From assembly GCF_002160145.1 (NCBI RefSeq), contig NZ_NFKA01000004.1:1-64000 (forward strand): a DNA stretch of 64,000 nt, in the 5' to 3' direction. Below, one piece after another: positions 21,921 through 30,588 of the stretch. The notes beneath the pieces are model-generated. The model saw nothing but the letters and a program-made list of their open reading frames with translations. It searched no databases and was not told the origin of the DNA. This stretch comes from Gemmiger sp. An194. GTDB lineage: Bacteria; Bacillota; Clostridia; Oscillospirales; Ruminococcaceae. The position numbers and the translations under genes are program-made. Each line of letters begins with the position of its first letter. The stretch's first letter is position 1.

Positions 21921-23501
21921 TCAAGCCAGCGGCAGCGTGAGCCGGAACTGGGTGCTGCGCCCGGGCGGGGGCGGCTGCACCAGCTGGATGGTACCTCCGT
22001 GTGCACTCACAATCTTGTGGCTGATGGCAAGGCCAAGGCCGGAACCCTGGCGGGTATTGCGCGATTCGTCTCCCACAACAAAGGGATCGAAGATCTGCCC
22101 GGCAATTTCCGACGGGATTCCTACGCCATTATCCGCCAGCGTTAACACAGCGTGGCCGTCCTGTCTCTGAAGCTCAAAAAACAGGGCAGTGCCGGCAGGA
22201 TTGTGTTTTACAGCATTAGACACAATATTTTCCAGTACCCGCAGGAAGGTCGTTTTGTCCAGCATACACCAGATGGATTCATCCGGAATTTCGATTTCCG
22301 GTACAAAGCCGCCAAGCTCCAGTTCATTGTACTTGGAGGCAAGATATTCCCGCAGTACCTTGCACAGATCCAGCCGTTTGGTTTGCAGCGTAAACTGAGG
22401 ATGCTCCAGCTTACTGTATTCATGGAAGGTGTCGATCAGACCGGTAAGCCGGTTGGATTTCTGGTAGATGGTGTCCAGATATTCCGGTACCTTTTCCGGA
22501 GGAATTAGCCCGTCGCAGATGGCCTTTGCATAGCCCTGGATTACAGTAATGGGGGTCTTCAGGTCGTGGGAAATATCTGCCAGCAGCTTCTGCCGGTTGT
22601 CCTCCAGGGCCTTGCGCTGGCGCTCACTTTCGGCCAGCTGGGCGGAGAGCTGGTTGAAGGCACTGCAGATCTGTTCAAATTCCCGTGGCCCCCGGCAATG
22701 AATGGGCTCGGGGTCATTCTGCTGGGCCAGCTCGGTGAAGCCTCGCTCCAGTCGCTTCAGTGGGCCGCACACCTTTCGGCTGAGCCAGAGTGCCATTGCC
22801 AGCAGCACCAGAATATACAGGCCCAGAAACAGAAGAAGGGTACGGCTCCAGATCATACTCAAATGAGCATATTCCTCGTTGCGCAGGATCTGCTCGTACA
22901 AGATTAACCAGCGGGACTGACCGTCCGCGCTTTGAAATGGATGTTTCCAAATATAGTAACCATAGGGCAGCGTTTGGGTCAGATATCCGTAGGCCTCATC
23001 ACTTAGGGTGTCAGTGTTCACACCGGGAATAGAACCGTAAAGAATGTTATGTTCCGAATCAAGGACCACAGGTGTCTGATACAATATGCCGGAATAACCA
23101 TCGCTTGCCACCAGCGTCATCTGGCGACCCTGTTTATCATACCAATGGGTGACTGTGGGGTAAACATACTGTCCTTGCAGCGGAATACAGGCCAATGCTT
23201 CCGGAGAAATATCTTTGTGGGCTTTTCCATACAAAACCCGACCAGCATCGTCCACCACTACAATGCTTCCGGTCCGCCCCAGTAAGGTGTGTACCGGGAA
23301 CTGATCGTATCGCTCCGCCTGCAGCAGCTCGTCATATTCGTTCAGATCCCGCTCGGAAAGGCTGATCACCGTGGTACTGCTTTCCATTAGCGCCCAAAAA
23401 AGCAAGGCGATCGCTGCGATTACAAGGAATAAGGTATATACCCCAAAGCATCGCAGCAGGACTGAAAAATAACTGGATTTAGTGCGTTTCCACCGCTTCA
23501 A
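21921..23501 (-). CDS. Membrane sensor histidine kinase
   Basis: 526 residues: transmembrane helix about 14-39, an extracytoplasmic sensor of about 175 residues, a second helix 219-240, HAMP linker, then HisKA with phospho-acceptor His312 in ADISHDLKTPIT, and HATPase_c with NAVKHN, DNGVGIP and GSGLGLAI. It overlaps the response regulator gene by 23 bases. Position next to a MacAB-like exporter suggests it senses a compound that the exporter removes. Confidence 0.93.
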   Translation of the reverse strand: MKRWKRTKSSYFSVLLRCFGVYTLFLVIAAIALLFWALMESSTTVISLSERDLNEYDELLQAERYDQFPVHTLLGRTGSIVVVDDAGRVLYGKAHKDISPEALACIPLQGQYVYPTVTHWYDKQGRQMTLVASDGYSGILYQTPVVLDSEHNILYGSIPGVNTDTLSDEAYGYLTQTLPYGYYIWKHPFQSADGQSRWLILYEQILRNEEYAHLSMIWSRTLLLFLGLYILVLLAMALWLSRKVCGPLKRLERGFTELAQQNDPEPIHCRGPREFEQICSAFNQLSAQLAESERQRKALEDNRQKLLADISHDLKTPITVIQGYAKAICDGLIPPEKVPEYLDTIYQKSNRLTGLIDTFHEYSKLEHPQFTLQTKRLDLCKVLREYLASKYNELELGGFVPEIEIPDESIWCMLDKTTFLRVLENIVSNAVKHNPAGTALFFELQRQDGHAVLTLADNGVGIPSEIAGQIFDPFVVGDESRNTRQGSGLGLAISHKIVSAHGGTIQLVQPPPPGRSTQFRLTLPLA

Positions 23502-24189
23502 TTTTATACCCCAATCCTCTCACAGTTTTGATGAAGCACGGATGCCGCGGGTCATCTTCGACCTTGTCCCGCAGCTTGGAGATGTGCACCATCATTGTGT
23601 TTTCGTCGCTTTCAAAATAGGCTCCGCTCACTGCCTCGTAAAGCTGGACCTTGGTGAAGATTCGCCCCGGCGAGCGCATCAGGCAGCAGAGAATTTTGTA
23701 CTCGGTGGGAGTCAGGGCGATGGGCAGGCCGTTTTTTGTCAGGGTCATGGCGTCCAGGTCCAGCCGCAGCGGTCCCAGCGCAAGTACATTGCTGCCGGAA
23801 AGGGCAGGGGAGACAGGATTCAGCTGATAAAACCGTCGCAAATTTGCTTTGACCCGGGCGATGATCTCCAGCGGATTGAAGGGCTTGGTCAGGTAGTCGT
23901 CCGCCCCCAGCTCAAGGCCCAGAATCTTGTCGTTATCGGTGTTTTTGGCCGAAAGGATCAGAATCGGCATATTACTGATAGCCCGCAGTTCGCGGGTGAG
24001 CTCGTAGCCGTTCATGCGGGGCATCATGATATCCAGCACCGCCATATCGATGGATTCGGTGCGGGCCAACTCCAGAGCGGTAGCACCGTCCGGGGCACAA
24101 AGTACCCGATAACCGCTGCTTTCCAGATACAGCTTGACCAGGTTGGTGATGTCCTGATCGTCTTCCGCAATCAAAATGGTGTGCGGCAT
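23479..24189 (-). CDS. OmpR/PhoB family response regulator
   Basis: 236 residues: receiver domain with Asp53 in AVLDIMMP and the usual acidic pair EDD near the N-terminus, then a winged-helix output domain (PTEYKILCCLMRSPGRIFTKVQLYEAV, HISKLRDKVEDDP, RTVRGLGYKIE). GGAGG precedes ATG 24189. A terminator upstream separates it partly from the exporter genes, so it may have its own promoter. Confidence 0.94.
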   Translation of the reverse strand: MPHTILIAEDDQDITNLVKLYLESSGYRVLCAPDGATALELARTESIDMAVLDIMMPRMNGYELTRELRAISNMPILILSAKNTDNDKILGLELGADDYLTKPFNPLEIIARVKANLRRFYQLNPVSPALSGSNVLALGPLRLDLDAMTLTKNGLPIALTPTEYKILCCLMRSPGRIFTKVQLYEAVSGAYFESDENTMMVHISKLRDKVEDDPRHPCFIKTVRGLGYKIEAVETH

Positions 24190-24205
24190 AAATCTTGACC
24201 TCCGT

Positions 24206-24241
24206 TTAAAAATCGGGCCGGAGCCATTGCTCCGGCCCGTT
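24206..24241 (-). terminator. Terminator between the exporter genes and the two-component system
   Basis: On the minus strand ACGGGCCGGAGC pairs with GCTCCGGCCCG (plus positions 24229-24240 and 24214-24224), followed by ATTTTTAAA. It lies 43 bases past the permease stop. Confidence 0.8.
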
Positions 24242-24283
24242 GTCTTTATTGTACATCAGACAGGCGCCTATGAAAAGAAAAAC

Positions 24284-25594
24284 TTATTCGTAGCGCAGCG
24301 CTTCGATGGGGTCCAGCCGAGCTGCACGCTTAGCGGGGTAATAGCCAAAGAACACGCCGATGGCCATGGAGAACAGTACAGCTACCAAAGCGGCAGTGAG
24401 CGAGGGTTTGACCGGATAGTGCATCATCATAGCGCCGGCACTGCCAAGTCCCACCCCCAGAATTACACCAATCATTCCTCCGATTAAACAGATAATGATT
24501 GCTTCCACGATGAACTGGAACAGGATTACCCGGCTTTTTGCACCCAATGCCATGCGAATGCCAATTTCCCGGGTGCGCTCGGTCACCGAGACCATCATGA
24601 TGTTCATCACACCGATGCCGCCCACCAGAAGGCTGATGGCCGCAATGGCACTGATACCAAGCTTCACGCTCTGCGTCATCTTATTCATGGATTTTACGAT
24701 ATCATCCAGGCTGGAAACCGAGACACTGAAGTTGGAATTATGGCTGTAGAAGCTATTGAAGAACTCTCGGGTGCGATCCATAAAAATTTGGTTGTTCACA
24801 TCCTCCCGGGATTGCAAGGTCACGGTTTGATAACCACTGTCTCGCTGCAGCAGCTGAAAACCACTGCCCACCGGGATATAGATGTTAGTATCGAGATTTC
24901 GAGTTACGGTCTGGCCTGCCGGTGGTTTGTACTCATAGACTCCTATAATATAAAGGCGAAGGGGAATACCGGAAGCATCGGTTTTAAAGCTTTTTCCCAA
25001 CGCATTCTCAGGAGTGGTCTTGTTGCCGAAATACTGAGCAACAAACCGGTCACTTACCACGGCAACTGCTCGATGATTGGTACTGTCTGCATCGGTAACA
25101 AAGCGACCGGCCAACAATGTAATTTTGTCCAGGGTTTGTTGCCCGGGGGAAACGCCCATCAGCTGCCCGGACGCTTTGTGGCGACCAGAAACGACACTGA
25201 TGTTGCCAAAGCTCTCGCTTACAGCCAACGCTTGCAGCTGGTCAGAAAATTTCTTCTGATACTCCTGCAGCATGGCGTCACTGATGCGGTCACTGGCAGA
25301 AGGCTCCTTATATTCAAATGATTCCAACGCCTTGTCCAGTTCTTCACTGTCTTCCAATGTGTTAAAAGAGCCAAACGCAAAGGGATCATCTTTCTGAACG
25401 ACAGACAGAGTCACGTTCCGTGCACCGAAACCAGACATTTCTTCAGCCAGCGAACCGGAAAGAGAATCACCCACCGTGATGATAGCAATTACGGCACTAA
25501 TGCCGATAATGATTCCCAGCATAGTGAGCAAAGCGCGCAGCTTGTTGGCACGTAGACTGGTAAGGGCCAGTCGCACATTTTCAAGGATCGACAT
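24284..25594 (-). CDS. MacB-like ABC transporter permease (FtsX domain)
   Basis: 436 residues from MSILENVRLALTSLRANKLRALLTMLGIIIG, the standard MacB/FtsX opening (GGAGG before ATG 25594). One N-terminal helix is followed by a large extracytoplasmic domain (about 45-300) and three C-terminal helices (GISAIAAISLLVGGIGVMNIM, IIICLIGGMIGVILG, ALVAVLFSMAIGVFFGYYPA). It ends with the typical ARLDPIEALRYE. Translation is coupled to the ATPase gene (14-base overlap). Confidence 0.93.
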   Translation of the reverse strand: MSILENVRLALTSLRANKLRALLTMLGIIIGISAVIAIITVGDSLSGSLAEEMSGFGARNVTLSVVQKDDPFAFGSFNTLEDSEELDKALESFEYKEPSASDRISDAMLQEYQKKFSDQLQALAVSESFGNISVVSGRHKASGQLMGVSPGQQTLDKITLLAGRFVTDADSTNHRAVAVVSDRFVAQYFGNKTTPENALGKSFKTDASGIPLRLYIIGVYEYKPPAGQTVTRNLDTNIYIPVGSGFQLLQRDSGYQTVTLQSREDVNNQIFMDRTREFFNSFYSHNSNFSVSVSSLDDIVKSMNKMTQSVKLGISAIAAISLLVGGIGVMNIMMVSVTERTREIGIRMALGAKSRVILFQFIVEAIIICLIGGMIGVILGVGLGSAGAMMMHYPVKPSLTAALVAVLFSMAIGVFFGYYPAKRAARLDPIEALRYE

Positions 25595-26309
25595 GGCTGT
25601 TTGCCTCCTTTCTCCGGTCGGAAATAATGTTGCCATCTTTCAGGGTGATCACCCGAGGACACTCTGCGGCAAGTTCCTGACTGTGAGTGATCAGAACGAT
25701 GGTCTTGCCCTGCTGGCGGTGCAGGGTGTGGAAAATATCCATCACATGACGGCTGGTCTCGGAATCCAGCGCACCGGTGGGCTCGTCTGCCAACAGGATC
25801 GCCGGATCATTTACCAGACTGCGAGCAATGGCCACCCGCTGTTTCTGACCGCCGGAAAGCTCATTGGGTTGGTGAAAACGCCGCTGCTCCATGCCTACCA
25901 TGGCAAGAAGTTCCCGGGCCCGCTGTTCCCGCTGCCGGGCACCAACTCCGGCATACAGCATGGGAAGCTCCACGTTCCGTTGGGCGGTGGTGCGGCCGAT
26001 CAGATTGAAGTTCTGAAACACAAAGCCGATCTTTTTATTTCGCACCTCACTCATCTCATCCCTACCGGCCCGCTGAACGTCCACACCATCCAGCCGGTAG
26101 CTGCCCGCGGTAGGCTGATCCAGCACCCCGATGATGTTCATCAGGGTGGACTTGCCGCTGCCGGATTCACCGACAATGGCAACAAATTCACCGGGATAAA
26201 CGGTCAGATCGATGCCATGCAGAATCTCCAGCTCATTTTCCTTGCCCACGTTATAGGTTTTTACAATGCCCTGCATCTCGATCAGCGGGGCCTGGAAGGA
26301 CTGGTTCAT
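25581..26309 (-). CDS. MacB/LolD-type ABC transporter ATP-binding protein
   Basis: 242 residues with Walker A GESGSGKST, Q-loop FQNFNLI, signature LSGGQKQR and Walker B ILLADEPTGALD followed by the H-loop LITHSQEL. It powers the adjacent FtsX-type permease. Its stop overlaps the permease start and its start overlaps the adaptor stop (4 bases), so the three genes are translated together. Confidence 0.94.
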   Translation of the reverse strand: MNQSFQAPLIEMQGIVKTYNVGKENELEILHGIDLTVYPGEFVAIVGESGSGKSTLMNIIGVLDQPTAGSYRLDGVDVQRAGRDEMSEVRNKKIGFVFQNFNLIGRTTAQRNVELPMLYAGVGARQREQRARELLAMVGMEQRRFHQPNELSGGQKQRVAIARSLVNDPAILLADEPTGALDSETSRHVMDIFHTLHRQQGKTIVLITHSQELAAECPRVITLKDGNIISDRRKEANSHVDP

Positions 26310-27934
26310 TCCGCCACCTCCCCGGTGGAAGTACTTTCGGTACCGGCGCTGGCCGCATCACCCATGGGGATGGAAGTACCATTATCCGGCATCTGGGAGG
26401 CATCCGCCAGAATTTCCATACCGTCCTGCAAAGAAGCGCCGTCGACCTCTACCGCGTAGTCGTTTTTCATGCCAGTGGTCACAGTCACAGGGGTGAAGGC
26501 CCCCTCACCCTGGCGCACATAAATCACATCCTGGCCATCATCACCGGGAGCCACTGCATCCAGCGGAACAGAATACACGTTGCTCTTGGAAGCAAGAATG
26601 ATTTCGGCTTTGGCCTTGCTGCCGATGAAGATATTTTCCGGGGTCTGGATGGCGATGTCCGCTGCAAATCCGGCAGAGGAGCCGCTGCTTTCTCCGTCAC
26701 CGCTTCCGGCAGTGGGGGAAATGCGGGATACCGTGCCCCGGATCTCTCCGCTGGCGGCGTCACTGGTGATGGAAGCGGTCATACCGACCTGTACTTTGTT
26801 GATGGCATATTCCGGAATGCTAACCGAAAGAACCAGCTGATCCGTAGACTGAATGGTGGCCACATCACCCTTGCAGATGCTGCCCACATTCACCTTCAGA
26901 TCGGTGATTTTGCCACTGGTCTCAGCCTTTAAAACCGTGTCTTCCAGACTTTTCTTCAGGTCATCCAGCGCTTTGCTTTCCACGCCTTTTTTCAGCTGCT
27001 TGTCTGCCTCCTGCAAAGCGGTGAGAGCCGTATTGATCGTGGTGTCACAGGCATCCAGTGCCTGGTAACGAGCTGCGTCCGCCTGTTTATAGGCGCTTTC
27101 TGCAGTATCGCGTTCCGCCGCCGCCGCGTCATAAGCCTGTTTGGCGGTGTTGTAGGCTTGGGTATAGCTGTCGTAGCTATACAGGGTACGGGCACTTTCC
27201 AGCGCAGAATTCTTCTCGTTAAGTACTGCATCGGCATTCTGATAGGCAAGGTAGGCATCGCCTTCGGTGGTGCCGCCCGCAGCAATCCAGGCATCGTAGG
27301 CTTTCTGACGGGCATCTGCCGCTGCATCTACGGCACTCTGTGCGCTGGATACGGCCTGCTCCATTACCTGATAGTTTGCCTTGGCCGTTTCATAAGCAGG
27401 GGTCACAGCACTCAATGCGCTGGCAGCCTTATCACGGGCGGCACGAGCCGCCTCTACCAGTGTATCCTGGTTTTTCTTTTCGTTATCCTTGGCGCGGCGG
27501 GCCTCTTCCACCTGAGCAGATGCTTTGTTATACGCGTCCTGCAGGCGCTGCTTCTCTTCGCCCATCTCTTTTTCTTTGTCCTGAATAGCGCGGCGGATAT
27601 CGGTATCATCCAGAGTACAGATCACATCGCCCTTGTTTACATGGTCACCAACCTTCACATTCAGTGCGGTGACCTTATTGCTCAGGCTGGTGGTTACCGA
27701 GGAAACCTTGGCGCTTTGTACGATTCCGGAAACATTCACCGACTCGTTCAGATCCTCTTTTTTCAGAAATACCGTGCGCGCATACGCCAGGTTTTCTTCA
27801 GCGGTATTTTTGGAAGAGGCAGACATCCGGCTCTTCAGTGCGACCGCACCGCCAGCCGCAAGAATAGCCACCACCAGAATAGCGGCTGCTGCACGCTTGT
27901 GTTTTAAAACAGGGGAAAATATCTTGATCGCCAT
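26306..27934 (-). CDS. MacA/HlyD-like membrane fusion (adaptor) protein
   Basis: 542 residues from MAIKIFSPVLKHKRAAAAILVVAILAAGG, with one N-terminal membrane anchor. A lipoyl-like half motif (VKVGDHVNKGDVICTLDD) precedes a very long Ala/Lys/Glu-rich helical hairpin (about 125-350); the second lipoyl half (KVNVGSICKGDVATIQS) and beta-barrel domains follow. In a Gram-positive cell the adaptor would bridge the wall beside the MacB-like ABC pair. AAAAGGAG precedes ATG 27934. Exported substrate unknown; peptides or amphiphilic drugs are typical. Confidence 0.9.
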   Translation of the reverse strand: MAIKIFSPVLKHKRAAAAILVVAILAAGGAVALKSRMSASSKNTAEENLAYARTVFLKKEDLNESVNVSGIVQSAKVSSVTTSLSNKVTALNVKVGDHVNKGDVICTLDDTDIRRAIQDKEKEMGEEKQRLQDAYNKASAQVEEARRAKDNEKKNQDTLVEAARAARDKAASALSAVTPAYETAKANYQVMEQAVSSAQSAVDAAADARQKAYDAWIAAGGTTEGDAYLAYQNADAVLNEKNSALESARTLYSYDSYTQAYNTAKQAYDAAAAERDTAESAYKQADAARYQALDACDTTINTALTALQEADKQLKKGVESKALDDLKKSLEDTVLKAETSGKITDLKVNVGSICKGDVATIQSTDQLVLSVSIPEYAINKVQVGMTASITSDAASGEIRGTVSRISPTAGSGDGESSGSSAGFAADIAIQTPENIFIGSKAKAEIILASKSNVYSVPLDAVAPGDDGQDVIYVRQGEGAFTPVTVTTGMKNDYAVEVDGASLQDGMEILADASQMPDNGTSIPMGDAASAGTESTSTGEVAE

Positions 27935-27992
27935 ATCGCTTCGACTCCTTTTTGTGTGGTGTTGTCTACAGCAAAAAGGATAGCGCAGCAAT

Positions 27993-28020
27993 CTTTAGTG
28001 TGCCTTTAAAGAAAGCTTAA
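27993..28020 (-). promoter_or_regulatory. Candidate response-regulator binding site upstream of the exporter operon
   Basis: On the plus strand CTTTA (27993), CTTTA (28004) and CTTAA (28016) are spaced 11-12 bases, one helical turn, as in OmpR/PhoB-family direct-repeat boxes. The site is about 60-85 bases before the adaptor start and overlaps the last codon(s) of the LysR gene. Confidence 0.5.
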
Positions 28021-28907
28021 GATTCATAAAGATTTCGTTTTTGCCGGTCTTCCTGTGTGAATGCAATAAAATTCTGCACCGCTGCACCAATATAGTGCCC
28101 CTGAAGAGTCACAGCGCAAATCTCGCTGTAAAGCTCCTTTGCCTGCAGCGGATGCGTCTGTGCGCCAGGCCAAAGATCCCGCGCAGCGGAAAGCGGTGCG
28201 CATGCAACCCCAAGCCCCTCCTGTGCCAGCCGAAGAGCTGTGCGGGAGTCCTCGCTGCAGCAAAATACAGCAGGTTCAAACCCAAGCTCAGCGAAATAAC
28301 GCAGCAACACCGGCTCCCAGCGGCGGTAGAGAATCAGCGGCAGATCACTCAGAACCGTTGGGTCGATCGGACCGCATAGCCCCTCGAAAAAGTGCGCTTG
28401 CCCCACAGCGCACATGGGTTCACTGCAGATGGGATGGATCTCCAATCCCTGGCCGGAAAAAGGGCGGCGAACCAGAGCCAGGTCGATACGCTGACTGCGA
28501 ATCGGCTCTAACAGCTGATAGGAATCCCGCTCGGTCAGTTCCAGCCGTACATGGGGGTATCGAGTATGAAAACGGGCCACCCAATGGGGCAGAAGACTTG
28601 TACTCAGGGATGAGACCGACCCAATACGCAGCAGCCCCCGACCACCGGCCTGAAGATCCGCCATCTCTCGCTTCAGATCGGCATACTGCTGCAGAATACC
28701 CTGTGCCCGTTCATAAAAAAGCTCTCCGGCCTGTGTCATATGCAGGTGACGGGTATCCCGCTCAAACAACGGGCAGCCCAGCTCATCCTCCAGCTTTTGC
28801 AGCTGCAAACTGAGTGGCGGCTGCGACATGTGCAGCTTTTGCGCAGCGGCAGTGATGGTTCCCGACTGGGCAATGGCAACAAAATAAGTGAGCTGACGCA
28901 GTTCCAT
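28017..28907 (-). CDS. LysR family transcriptional regulator
   Basis: 296 residues. The N-terminal winged helix (MELRQLTYFVAIAQSGTITAAAQKLHMSQPPLSLQLQKLEDELG) is standard, followed by a substrate-binding domain from about residue 90 (GLLRIGSVSSLSTSLLPHWV). It is divergent from the chromate transporter pair with a palindromic box between them, which makes it their probable regulator. The effector is unknown. Confidence 0.93.
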   Translation of the reverse strand: MELRQLTYFVAIAQSGTITAAAQKLHMSQPPLSLQLQKLEDELGCPLFERDTRHLHMTQAGELFYERAQGILQQYADLKREMADLQAGGRGLLRIGSVSSLSTSLLPHWVARFHTRYPHVRLELTERDSYQLLEPIRSQRIDLALVRRPFSGQGLEIHPICSEPMCAVGQAHFFEGLCGPIDPTVLSDLPLILYRRWEPVLLRYFAELGFEPAVFCCSEDSRTALRLAQEGLGVACAPLSAARDLWPGAQTHPLQAKELYSEICAVTLQGHYIGAAVQNFIAFTQEDRQKRNLYES

Positions 28908-28922
28908 AAAGCACCTCTCTAT

Positions 28923-28941
28923 TTATATGGATAACATATAA
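28923..28941. promoter_or_regulatory. LysR-type operator
   Basis: TTATATG-GATAA-CATATAA is a perfect 7-base inverted repeat with a 5-base spacer and contains the T-N11-A pattern of LysR regulators. It starts 16 bases before the LysR start and lies about 85 bases from the chrA start. Confidence 0.7.
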
Positions 28942-29026
28942 AAATCACACAAACAAAATGTTTTCAATATCGTTTGAGATGTGCTATTATGATACCGTAA
29001 AAAAGAACAAGGGAGGCTTCTTTTCG

Positions 29027-29602
29027 ATGAGGAACATGAAGATCCTGGGCGATCTGTTTCTGACCTTTATGCAGGTGGGCGGCCTGACCTTTGGCGGCGG
29101 TTATGCCATGCTGCCGATCCTGCAGCGTGAGGTGGTGGAAAAACGGAACTGGGCCACCGACGAGGAACTCACTGACTATTTTGCGGTAGGGCAGTGTACT
29201 CCTGGCATCATTGCGGTGAATACTGCCACCTTTGTGGGGCAGAAGCAGGCAGGTGTGCTGGGTGGTATTGTAGCGACTCTTGGAATCGTGGCTCCTTCGC
29301 TGGTGATCATCTCTATTCTGGCCGGTTTCATCAACACCTTTGCAGAGCTGGCTGTGATCAAAAATGCTTTCGCAGGTATTCGGGTTTGCGTTTGTGTGCT
29401 GATTTTCAACGCGGTGTGCAAGCTGTGGAAGAGCTCGGTGAAAAACAAGCTGGCACTGGCGATTTTTGCAGTGGTCACACTGGGCTCGCTGTTTTTTGAC
29501 CTTTCTCCGGTATTCTTTGTCGTAGTAGCCGCCGTGCTGGGCATTGCGCTGGAACAGTTTGCTCCGGCAGCTCGCAAAGACAAGAAGGAGGGAGAAGTAT
29601 GA
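29027..29602 (+). CDS. Chromate transporter, half-size CHR protein (first subunit)
   Basis: 191 residues from MRNMKILGDLFLTFMQVGGLTFGGGYAMLPILQREVV, the CHR-domain signature; GGGAGG precedes ATG 29027. Further motifs are the central DYFAVGQCTPGIIAVNTATFVG and C-terminal helices. Short CHR proteins occur as adjacent pairs that work together in chromate efflux. The natural substrate may be another oxyanion such as sulfate. The stop overlaps the next start by 4 bases. Confidence 0.93.
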   Translation: MRNMKILGDLFLTFMQVGGLTFGGGYAMLPILQREVVEKRNWATDEELTDYFAVGQCTPGIIAVNTATFVGQKQAGVLGGIVATLGIVAPSLVIISILAGFINTFAELAVIKNAFAGIRVCVCVLIFNAVCKLWKSSVKNKLALAIFAVVTLGSLFFDLSPVFFVVVAAVLGIALEQFAPAARKDKKEGEV

Positions 29603-30174
29603 TCCTGCTGCTTCGTCTTTATTGGGAGTTTTTCAAGACCGGTCTCTTTGCGGTGGGCGGAGGACTTGCCACGCTGCCGTTCCTTTCCCGGATGGCGGAT
29701 AAAACGGGCTGGTTCACTCAAAGCCAGCTGATGGATATGGTGGCAGTGTCGGAGTCCACTCCTGGTCCCATCGGCATCAACACGGCCACCTATGTGGGAT
29801 TTACCACCAGCGGTGTTCCCGGTGCATTGACAGCTACGCTGGGGCTCGTCACACCATCCATTCTGATCATTCTGGTCATTGCCTCTTTCCTGAAAGCATT
29901 TCGTTCCAACCGCTATGTGGATGCTGTGTTCCGCTGCCTGCGTCCGGCTTCCACCGGGTTGATTGCAGCGTCCGGCCTTTCGGTGGCAGCCATCACCTTT
30001 TATGCGGCTGTTCCGGCGGGAATTCCGGCAGGGATTCAGTGGAAGGCTGTGGCCCTGGCGGCTTTGCTGGTGCTGGCTACAAGAGCGATTCCTCAGACCA
30101 AAAAACTTCATCCTGTAGTTTGGATTGTTTTGTCTGCATTGGCGGGGATCGTGTTCTCCTTTGCGGGAGTATAA
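29599..30174 (+). CDS. Chromate transporter, half-size CHR protein (second subunit)
   Basis: 191 residues with a second copy of the CHR domain (LLRLYWEFFKTGLFAVGGGLATLPFL; DMVAVSESTPGPIGINTATYVG). The start ATG overlaps the preceding TGA, so the two halves are translationally coupled, as expected for a heterodimer with opposed membrane orientation. Confidence 0.93.
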   Translation: MILLLRLYWEFFKTGLFAVGGGLATLPFLSRMADKTGWFTQSQLMDMVAVSESTPGPIGINTATYVGFTTSGVPGALTATLGLVTPSILIILVIASFLKAFRSNRYVDAVFRCLRPASTGLIAASGLSVAAITFYAAVPAGIPAGIQWKAVALAALLVLATRAIPQTKKLHPVVWIVLSALAGIVFSFAGV

Positions 30175-30183
30175 TACGAAATA

Positions 30184-30221
30184 AAAAAATGCGCAGCTTT
30201 TTAGAAAGCTGCGCATTTTTT
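30184..30221. terminator. Bidirectional terminator after the chromate transporter pair
   Basis: AAAAAATGCGCAGCTTT pairs with AAAGCTGCGCATTTTTT around a TTAG loop. The DUF1904 gene ends on the other strand 12 bases beyond. Confidence 0.92.
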
Positions 30222-30232
30222 CTCGGCCCGGA

Positions 30233-30553
30233 TCAGGCCTCAAACTCATAAAAGCGGTCCGGCTGCAGGGTAGTGAAGATCACCTGCACCAGCGTGTACC
30301 CCAATTCAAAAGCGGTATCCCGCAGAATCGCGGCCACCTCTTCCCGAACCTCATCGGTCCGGTCAAACCAGGAGACCTCAATGATAGGGAATCCGGCAGT
30401 CTGCTGGCCACCCGCATAGAAGGTAGTGGGAACAAGTTCAAAAATCAGCCAGTCCTCCGGGCAGCCAATGGCGGCGGAAAGCTTTTGGCCCAAAGCGGGG
30501 GTAACGTTTTTCATCTGCTGGTCAGTGAATCCTTTTACAGTAATCTGCGGCAT
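30233..30553 (-). CDS. DUF1904 family protein (tautomerase-like)
   Basis: 106 residues beginning MPQITVKGF, so Pro2 would be N-terminal after Met removal, as in the tautomerase superfamily. The FELVPTTFY and IIEVSWFDRTDEVREEVA blocks fit DUF1904. No substrate is known for this family. AGGAGCG precedes ATG 30553. It stands 35 bases upstream of the symporter 3' end on the same strand. Confidence 0.8.
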   Translation of the reverse strand: MPQITVKGFTDQQMKNVTPALGQKLSAAIGCPEDWLIFELVPTTFYAGGQQTAGFPIIEVSWFDRTDEVREEVAAILRDTAFELGYTLVQVIFTTLQPDRFYEFEA

Positions 30554-30588
30554 AACAGATCGCTCCTTTGTGCTTTTTTCCTATTTTA

